Shown: one piece after another, positions 14,843 to 19,564 of the stretch | Numbering within the stretch: position 1 is the stretch's first letter | Layout of the letters: each line of letters starts with the position of its first letter | Assembly (NCBI GenBank): GCA_934130105.1 | Contig: CAKOXL010000022.1 | Location: forward strand, 1-19,564 | Source of the DNA: an uncultured Bacilli bacterium | GTDB lineage: Bacteria; Bacillota_I; Bacilli_A; RF39; UBA660 | DNA length: 19,564 nucleotides | Direction of reading: 5' to 3' | The notes under the pieces: model-generated | Seen by the model: only the letters and a program-made list of their open reading frames with translations | What the model was told of the DNA's origin: nothing | The model's database searches: none | Made by a program: the position numbers and the translations under genes

Positions 14843-16039
14843 ATGAAAGTTTTATCAGTTAATGCTGGTAGTTCTACTTTAAAATTTCGTTTATATGAAA
14901 TGCCAGAAGAAGAAGTTTTAATGAAAGGAACTATGGATCGTATTGGACTAGATGGTTCAAATTTAAGCATTCGTATTGGTGAGATAAAAGTTCAAAAAGA
15001 TATAGAACTTGAAACTCATGAAGATGCAGTCAATGTTTTATTAAATGAACTATTAAAACAAGGAATTATTTCAAATCTAGAAGAAATAAAAGCAGTTGGA
15101 CATCGTATAGTTCATGGTGGAAATTTATACTCAAATAGTGTTATTATGAATGATCGTGTTATTCATGAAATAGAAAGTATTTCAGACCTAGCACCACTTC
15201 ATAATCCAGCTCATTTAGTAGGAATTAGAGCATTTCAAAAAGCTATTCCAACAGCAATTCAAGTTGGTTGCTTTGATACAGCATTCCATCAAACCATGAA
15301 AGAATCAAATTATTTATATCCAGTACCATATGAATGGTATGTTAAATATCATGTTCGTAAATACGGGTTTCACGGTTTAAGCCACCAATTCATAACTGAA
15401 AAAATGACTAATATATTAGGCAAAACACCTAATCTAATCATATGCCATATTGGAAATGGTGCCTCAATAACAGCAGTTGAAAATGGTAAATGTATAGATA
15501 CATCAATGGGATTTACACCCAATGCTGGTATTATGATGGGAACTAGATGCGGTGATATCGACTATACAATGTTGTCATATGTTATGAAAAAAACAGGCTT
15601 TAATTTAGAAAAAATTGATAGTATGCTAAATCGTGAAAGTGGTCTTGCTGGTATTGCAGGTATGAGCGATTTAAGAGATTTGGACCGTGCTTTTGAAGCA
15701 GGCGAAGAAAAAGTAAAACTTGCTTTTGATATGTACACAAACAAAATAGTTGATTATATTGCTAAATACTATGTAAAATTAAATGGTAAGGTTGATGCAA
15801 TTTGCTTTACAGCAGGTGGTGGAGAAAATGATTCTATTATTAGAGAGGAAGCATTAAAAAAACTAACATCACTTGGTATTATATTAGATACTAAAAAGAA
15901 TAATGAAATGATTGTTCGTAAAGGAAATGAAGGAATAATTACAACAGATGACTCTAAAATACCTGTTTATGTTGTAGCAACAGATGAAGAACTTATGATA
16001 GCAAGAGATGCATATTCATTCGTTAAAAATTATAATTAA
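14843..16039 (+). CDS. ackA: Acetate kinase, copy 1
   Basis: Interconverts acetyl phosphate + ADP and acetate + ATP, the ATP-yielding last step of acetate fermentation. 398 residues, normal for the ASKHA-fold family. Conserved active-site residues are present: Asn7 in VNAGSS, Arg88 in VGHRIVHGG, His120 in PLHNPAH, Asp145 in CFDTAFHQTM, His177 and His181 in YGFHGLSH, Asn205 in CHIGNGASI, Arg in MGTRCGDID and the late Glu in TDEELMIARD. The nucleotide loop reads GGGENDS. The start ATG at 14843 has AAGGAGAG upstream. It has its own promoter and terminator. No pta is in the window. A second, clearly related kinase gene follows. Confidence 0.93.
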   Translation: MKVLSVNAGSSTLKFRLYEMPEEEVLMKGTMDRIGLDGSNLSIRIGEIKVQKDIELETHEDAVNVLLNELLKQGIISNLEEIKAVGHRIVHGGNLYSNSVIMNDRVIHEIESISDLAPLHNPAHLVGIRAFQKAIPTAIQVGCFDTAFHQTMKESNYLYPVPYEWYVKYHVRKYGFHGLSHQFITEKMTNILGKTPNLIICHIGNGASITAVENGKCIDTSMGFTPNAGIMMGTRCGDIDYTMLSYVMKKTGFNLEKIDSMLNRESGLAGIAGMSDLRDLDRAFEAGEEKVKLAFDMYTNKIVDYIAKYYVKLNGKVDAICFTAGGGENDSIIREEALKKLTSLGIILDTKKNNEMIVRKGNEGIITTDDSKIPVYVVATDEELMIARDAYSFVKNYN

Positions 16040-16044
16040 TAAAA

Positions 16045-16077
16045 TAAAAGTTCGTAATTAATTTACGAATTTTTTAA
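16045..16077 (+). terminator. Terminator of the first acetate kinase gene
   Basis: TTCGTAA (16051-16057) pairs with TTACGAA (16063-16069), flanked by an A-tract and a TTTTTT tract. Confidence 0.8.
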
Positions 16078-16140
16078 TTTGTATATCGCCATATAAAGAA
16101 TACTGACTTCATAAAATCATAGCTAGTAAACGCATTTTTC

Positions 16141-16169
16141 TTTTAAACTTTTTCATTTTATTGTATAAT
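16141..16169 (+). promoter_or_regulatory. Promoter of the second acetate kinase operon
   Basis: A consensus TATAAT at 16164-16169 has a weak TTTTAA at 17-bp spacing. The TTG at 16161 is part of this element rather than a start codon. Confidence 0.55.
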
Positions 16170-16193
16170 GAAATTATAGAAAGAAGGAAATAT

Positions 16194-17375
16194 ATGAAAA
16201 TAATGTCAATCAATGCTGGAAGCAGTTCATTAAAATTTAGTTTATTTGAAATGGATACTAAAGAGTGCATCGCTTCTGGTAATTTTGAAAGAGTAGGTTT
16301 AGATGGTAGTTTTTATACTATTAAATATAACGGAGAAAAAGTTCGTGAAGAAATAGCTATTCAAAATCATACAGTAGCTGTTGAAATATTACTAGATAGA
16401 TTAATTTCTCTTGGAATAATTAATGATTTATCTGAAATTAACGGTGTTGGACATCGTATAGTTCATGGCGGTTCTAAGTATAAAAATAGTGTAATTGTTG
16501 ACTCTGAAGTTATAGAAGATTTAAAAAGCTACAAAGATTTAGCACCACTTCATAATCCTGCACACATATTAGGAATAGAAGCAGTAAAAAAAGCATTACC
16601 AAATGTAAAAATGGTAGTAGTTTTTGATACAGCCTTCCATCAAACTATGAGTCCAGTTGAATATATCTATCCAGTACCATATGAATGGTATGAAAAATAC
16701 GGAGTACGTAAATACGGTTTTCATGGTACAAGTCATCGTTATGTTAGTATGCAAATTCCACGTCTTATAGGTAAAGATCAATATAAGGCAATTATCTGCC
16801 ATTTAGGAAGCGGTGGAAGTATTTCAGCTGTAAAGAATGGTGTATGTGTTGATACAACCATGGGATTTACACCAAATGCTGGTATTATGATGGGAACTAG
16901 ATGTGGTGATATTGATGCATCAATTATTCCATATGTTATGAAAAAATATGATAAAACCGTAGAAGAAGTAATGGATGATTTAAATAAGAAAAGTGGTTTC
17001 TTAGGAATTAGTGGAAAAGCTAGTGATTTTAGAGATATTTATGCAGGAGTTGTAGCAGGCGATGAAAAATGTAAGCTTGCCTTTGATAAATATGTAAAAA
17101 CAGTTGTTAGTTATATTGCTTCTTATTATGTTGAATTAGGTGGCTGTGATATTATTTGTTTTACAGCAGGACTTGGTGAAAATGCAAGCGAAGCAAGAAT
17201 GGCTATTATGGAAAAACTTTCATGCTTAGGTGTTAAGATAGATTTAGAAAAAAATCAAATTCGTGGTGAAGAAGTTAAAATAAGCAGTGATGATTCTAGT
17301 GTTATTTGCTATGTCGTTCCAACAAATGAAGAATTAATGATAGCAGAAGACACACTTGCACTAATTCAAGAATAG
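16194..17375 (+). CDS. Acetate kinase paralogue, copy 2
   Basis: 393 residues, collinear with copy 1 and sharing long identical blocks (VGHRIVHGG, APLHNPAH, MGFTPNAGIMMGTRCGDID). Asn7, Arg88, His120, Asp145, His177, His181, Arg236 and the late Glu (TNEELMIAED) are kept. The residue matching Methanosarcina Asn211 is Ser206 (CHLGSGGSI), where copy 1 has Asn; this position lines the nucleotide/phosphate site. It could be a functional acetate kinase with altered kinetics or a kinase for another short acyl substrate. The start ATG at 16194 has AAGAAGGAAA upstream. It leads an apparent operon: the DHH phosphoesterase gene begins 14 nt after the stop and engB 10 nt after that. Confidence 0.85.
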   Translation: MKIMSINAGSSSLKFSLFEMDTKECIASGNFERVGLDGSFYTIKYNGEKVREEIAIQNHTVAVEILLDRLISLGIINDLSEINGVGHRIVHGGSKYKNSVIVDSEVIEDLKSYKDLAPLHNPAHILGIEAVKKALPNVKMVVVFDTAFHQTMSPVEYIYPVPYEWYEKYGVRKYGFHGTSHRYVSMQIPRLIGKDQYKAIICHLGSGGSISAVKNGVCVDTTMGFTPNAGIMMGTRCGDIDASIIPYVMKKYDKTVEEVMDDLNKKSGFLGISGKASDFRDIYAGVVAGDEKCKLAFDKYVKTVVSYIASYYVELGGCDIICFTAGLGENASEARMAIMEKLSCLGVKIDLEKNQIRGEEVKISSDDSSVICYVVPTNEELMIAEDTLALIQE

Positions 17376-17389
17376 ATAGGAAGATTGTT

Positions 17390-18340
17390 ATGTTTCAAAA
17401 GATTTTTAAAATAATTAAAAAGTATGACAATATTGTAATTGCAAGACATATTGGAGTTGATCCAGATGCCATGGCAAGTCAAGTAGCATTAAGAGATGCT
17501 ATACTTGCAACTTTTCCTAAAAAGAAGGTATATGCTGTTGGTAGCGGTGGCGGAAAATTTGCATATCTTGGAAAATTAGATCATTACGATGAAAATGGAA
17601 GTAATACTTTATTAATTGTTTTAGATACACCAGATAAAAGACGAGTAGATTTTGCTAACATCGATCAATTTGCTTATAAAATAAAAATAGATCATCACCC
17701 ATTTGTAGAAAGTTTTTGTGATATTGAACTAATTAATGATAAGGCATCATCAGTTTGTCAATTAATTATGGAAATGATTTATAAGACTAAATTAAAAGCA
17801 AATAAAGAAATAATGGAAAAGCTATATTTAGGGTTAGTATCTGATACCAATCGTTTTATGTTTAATAACTCTACATCTAGTACTTTCACGATTGTTGGTA
17901 AAGTAATTAAAGATTATAATTTAGATATTTCTAAACTATATGCTGATTTATATATGAGACCACTTAATGAAATAAGGCTTCAAGGATATATTGCTCAAAA
18001 TATGAAAGTTACTGAAAATGGTGTTGGTTATATCAAAATTACAGATGAAATTTTATCTAAATTTAACGCCGATGTTGCTAGTGGCGGTAATATGATTAAT
18101 AACTTTAATTATATTGATGAGGTACTTGTTTGGTTAGTGATTACTGAAGATAAGAAAAATAATTTAATAAAAATTAATATTCGTAGTCGCGGACCAATTA
18201 TTAACACTGTTGCTGAAAAGTATAACGGTGGAGGTCACAAATTAGCAAGTGGAGCAAAAGTTATGACAATGGATGAAGCTGATTGTTTAGTTGATGATTT
18301 GGATAATGTTTGCCAAAAATATATAAGTTCATTAGAATAG
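17390..18340 (+). CDS. DHH/DHHA1 phosphoesterase, NrnA-like nanoRNase/pAp phosphatase
   Basis: 316 residues. NrnA-type enzymes degrade 2-5 nt RNAs and dephosphorylate pAp with Mn ions. Metal-binding motifs are visible: His20 with VDPDAM (Asp24, Asp26), LDTPD (Asp79), the eponymous DHH at 101-103, SDTNRF (Asp152), and a C-terminal DHHA1 domain with GGGHKLASGA (280-289). The first motif is VDPDAM rather than the usual NPDGDA, a noticeable variant. RBS TAGGAAGA. It is tightly packed between the second acetate kinase and engB, so it is probably co-transcribed. A cyclic-dinucleotide phosphodiesterase role is a possible alternative within this superfamily, but the GdpP membrane/PAS regions are absent. 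Confidence 0.85.
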   Translation: MFQKIFKIIKKYDNIVIARHIGVDPDAMASQVALRDAILATFPKKKVYAVGSGGGKFAYLGKLDHYDENGSNTLLIVLDTPDKRRVDFANIDQFAYKIKIDHHPFVESFCDIELINDKASSVCQLIMEMIYKTKLKANKEIMEKLYLGLVSDTNRFMFNNSTSSTFTIVGKVIKDYNLDISKLYADLYMRPLNEIRLQGYIAQNMKVTENGVGYIKITDEILSKFNADVASGGNMINNFNYIDEVLVWLVITEDKKNNLIKINIRSRGPIINTVAEKYNGGGHKLASGAKVMTMDEADCLVDDLDNVCQKYISSLE

Positions 18341-18350
18341 GTGGTTAATT

Positions 18351-18944
18351 ATGAAAATTACAGATGTTAATTTGGATGTTCAGGCAGTAAGAAGAAGCCA
18401 ATATCCTGAAACTGATTTACCAGAGTTTATGTTAGTCGGAAGAAGTAATGTAGGAAAAAGCAGTTTTATTAATACTTTAGTTAACAGAAAAAATATTGCC
18501 TACATTTCAGGAAAACCTGGTAAAACGCAGACTTTAAACTTCTATCAAGTTAATAATAGCTTTTATTTAGTTGATGTACCTGGTTATGGCTATGCAGCAG
18601 TTAATAAAAAAACACAAGAAAAGTTTGGCAAAATGATAGAAGAATATCTTGAAAAAAGAAATGAATTAATAAGAGTTTTTTTATTAATTGATTTTAGACA
18701 TAAACCTACGGAAGATGATAAATTAATGTATAATTTTTTAAAGTATTATAATATTCCAGTTACTATCATAGCTACCAAAGTAGATAAAGTTGGTGCTAGT
18801 AAACTAGAAAAAAATAAAAAACTACTTTTAGATACATTGGATTTAGTAGTAGGTGATGATTTGATATTATTTTCAAGTATTACTAAATTAGGTCGAGATG
18901 CAGTATTAAAGAAAATTGAGGATTTAGTTGTAGAAACAATTTAA
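18351..18944 (+). CDS. engB: Ribosome-assembly GTPase EngB/YsxC
   Basis: 197 residues. An essential TRAFAC GTPase that acts in late 50S subunit assembly. G1 is GRSNVGKSS (30-38), G2 lies within GKPGKTQT (54-61), G3 is DVPGYG (75-80), G4 is TKVD (142-145) and the G5-like SS lies near LILFSSITKLG. Length and the N-terminal FMLVGRSNVGKSSFIN are standard. RBS AGGTGG overlaps the end of the upstream gene, indicating translational coupling or at least one operon. It is followed at once by a terminator. In Bacillus ysxC lies next to lon, so this context differs. Confidence 0.95.
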   Translation: MKITDVNLDVQAVRRSQYPETDLPEFMLVGRSNVGKSSFINTLVNRKNIAYISGKPGKTQTLNFYQVNNSFYLVDVPGYGYAAVNKKTQEKFGKMIEEYLEKRNELIRVFLLIDFRHKPTEDDKLMYNFLKYYNIPVTIIATKVDKVGASKLEKNKKLLLDTLDLVVGDDLILFSSITKLGRDAVLKKIEDLVVETI

Positions 18945-18970
18945 GAGGGTTATTTAATCCTCTTTTTTGT
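18943..18970 (+). terminator. Terminator of the ackA2-nrnA-engB operon
   Basis: AAGAGG (18943-18948) pairs with CCTCTT (18959-18964), followed by TTTTGTTT. It overlaps the engB stop codon. Confidence 0.8.
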
Positions 18971-19013
18971 TTCTTATTTTTTGTTTTGACATAATTTATT
19001 ATAGGGTGATATC

Positions 19014-19448
19014 TTGAAAGTAGATTTTATTGATGATAAACATTTTATCATTTATTATTTATCCGATGAAATATTAAGAACTGAAGATGAAATAAAAATA
19101 TTTTTTAAACTTTTAAATTATGATTTAAAACATCAATACAAATATGAATTTTGTGGATTTTATGATGTTAATATTTATGTAGTAAAAGGTTTATATGTGT
19201 TAGAATTTTATAACATAGATGATTATGGCAGAGTTGATTTTGATATTACTATGTTATTAAACTCTGTTTTGCTTTATGAATTTGATGATGATGATATTGT
19301 AACATGCGATAAAATTTACTATAATGGAAAATTTTATGTTGAATTAGATGAAATGTTAGATGATATTCATCTATTTGAGTATGGTAATATTATTTTTGGT
19401 GAACAAGTTGAAAATATTTTAAATAATGGAACTTTGATAAAAAATTAG
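19014..19448 (+). CDS. Unknown small acidic protein
   Basis: 144 residues with no recognised family, no signal peptide and no membrane helix. It is rich in Asp, Glu, Tyr, Phe and Ile, with an acidic run DDDD near the middle (YEFDDDDIVTC) and alternating hydrophobic strands that suggest a compact alpha/beta cytoplasmic fold. TTG at 19014 is the likely start: AGGGTGAT lies 6-7 nt upstream and no nearby in-frame ATG exists. A TTGACA at 18986-18991 has no good -10 at normal spacing, so its promoter is unclear. It lies after the engB terminator and before a consensus promoter for the next gene, so it is probably its own unit. Confidence 0.6.
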   Translation: MKVDFIDDKHFIIYYLSDEILRTEDEIKIFFKLLNYDLKHQYKYEFCGFYDVNIYVVKGLYVLEFYNIDDYGRVDFDITMLLNSVLLYEFDDDDIVTCDKIYYNGKFYVELDEMLDDIHLFEYGNIIFGEQVENILNNGTLIKN

Positions 19449-19473
19449 ATTAATTTTTATTAGTTCAGTGTCA

Positions 19474-19502
19474 TTGACTGATAGCTCAAAATGCACTATA
19501 AT
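19474..19502 (+). promoter_or_regulatory. Sigma-A promoter of the gene starting at 19544
   Basis: TTGACT (19474-19479), 17 bp, TATAAT (19497-19502): near-consensus. Confidence 0.85.
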
Positions 19503-19543
19503 TTTAGTAGAAAATAGAAAATAATAAGGGTAGGAGAAAAGGT

Positions 19544-19564
19544 ATGGAAGAAAAAGAAATAAAA
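19544..19564 (+). CDS. Start of a gene cut by the window edge
   Basis: ATG at 19544 has AGGAG (19532-19536) upstream and a near-consensus promoter about 40 nt before it. Seven codons are visible (MEEKEIK), too few to identify. Confidence 0.6.

Noticed and set aside
1..19564. CRISPR arrays, tRNA or rRNA genes, insertion sequences
   Set aside because: No regularly spaced direct repeats, cloverleaf sequences, rRNA motifs, transposases or terminal repeats of IS type were seen. The only mobile-like DNA is the pair of invertible segments.

Overview
The window looks like chromosome from a low-GC, Gram-positive, endospore-forming bacterium (Bacilli/Firmicutes, possibly a gut lineage). The evidence is strong AT bias, Shine-Dalgarno motifs of the AGGAGG type, a T-box in front of tyrS, an EzrA division protein, an alpha/beta-type spore DNA-binding protein (SASP) with a sigma-G promoter, and a gene order (tyrS, rpsD, ezrA, desulfurase-thiI, SASP, ackA) reminiscent of Bacillus. 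The standard code fits: Trp is TGG and the genes end in TAA or TAG. The species cannot be named from this sequence.

Layout. 1-3218: two surface-protein genes with SipW-type signal peptides, the first cut off by the window edge. 3219-6451: terminator, tyrosine T-box, tyrS, and a membrane-anchored beta-propeller-like protein in the same apparent operon. 6452-7760: two leftward genes, a small three-helix membrane protein and rpsD, the latter with a consensus promoter and a structured leader. 7977-12690: ezrA, a NifS/IscS-type cysteine desulfurase, a frameshifted small ORF, thiI and the SASP gene. 12691-14738: a third SipW-type surface gene. 14739-19448: two tandem acetate kinases, an NrnA-like DHH phosphoesterase, the GTPase EngB/YsxC and an unknown acidic protein. 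A further gene starts at 19544 and runs off the window.

How the genes work together. Most are housekeeping: tRNA-Tyr charging, 30S ribosome and its autoregulation, Z-ring control, sulfur transfer for tRNA thiolation and thiamine, acetate/ATP metabolism, nanoRNA turnover and ribosome assembly. The three surface genes are the accessory layer. They share an N-terminal module of about 200 residues and carry different C-terminal domains.

The most interesting system is upstream of the two complete surface genes (1511-1751 and 12779-13022). Each has a fixed promoter-like sequence, then a segment of 170 or 171 bp bounded by imperfect 16-bp inverted repeats, then an identical leader and RBS. Inside each segment is the same block of about 40 bp, but in opposite orientations at the two loci. 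The block is a hairpin with a T-tract on one side only. At the first gene it reads as an intrinsic terminator between promoter and gene (predicted OFF). At the second it is reversed, with the T-tract on the wrong strand (predicted ON). I infer a pair of DNA-inversion phase switches that move a terminator rather than a promoter, controlling antigenically different surface proteins. No recombinase is in the window. The C-terminus of the first, partial surface protein also resembles the variable region of a diversity-generating retroelement target, but no reverse transcriptase or template repeat is visible here.
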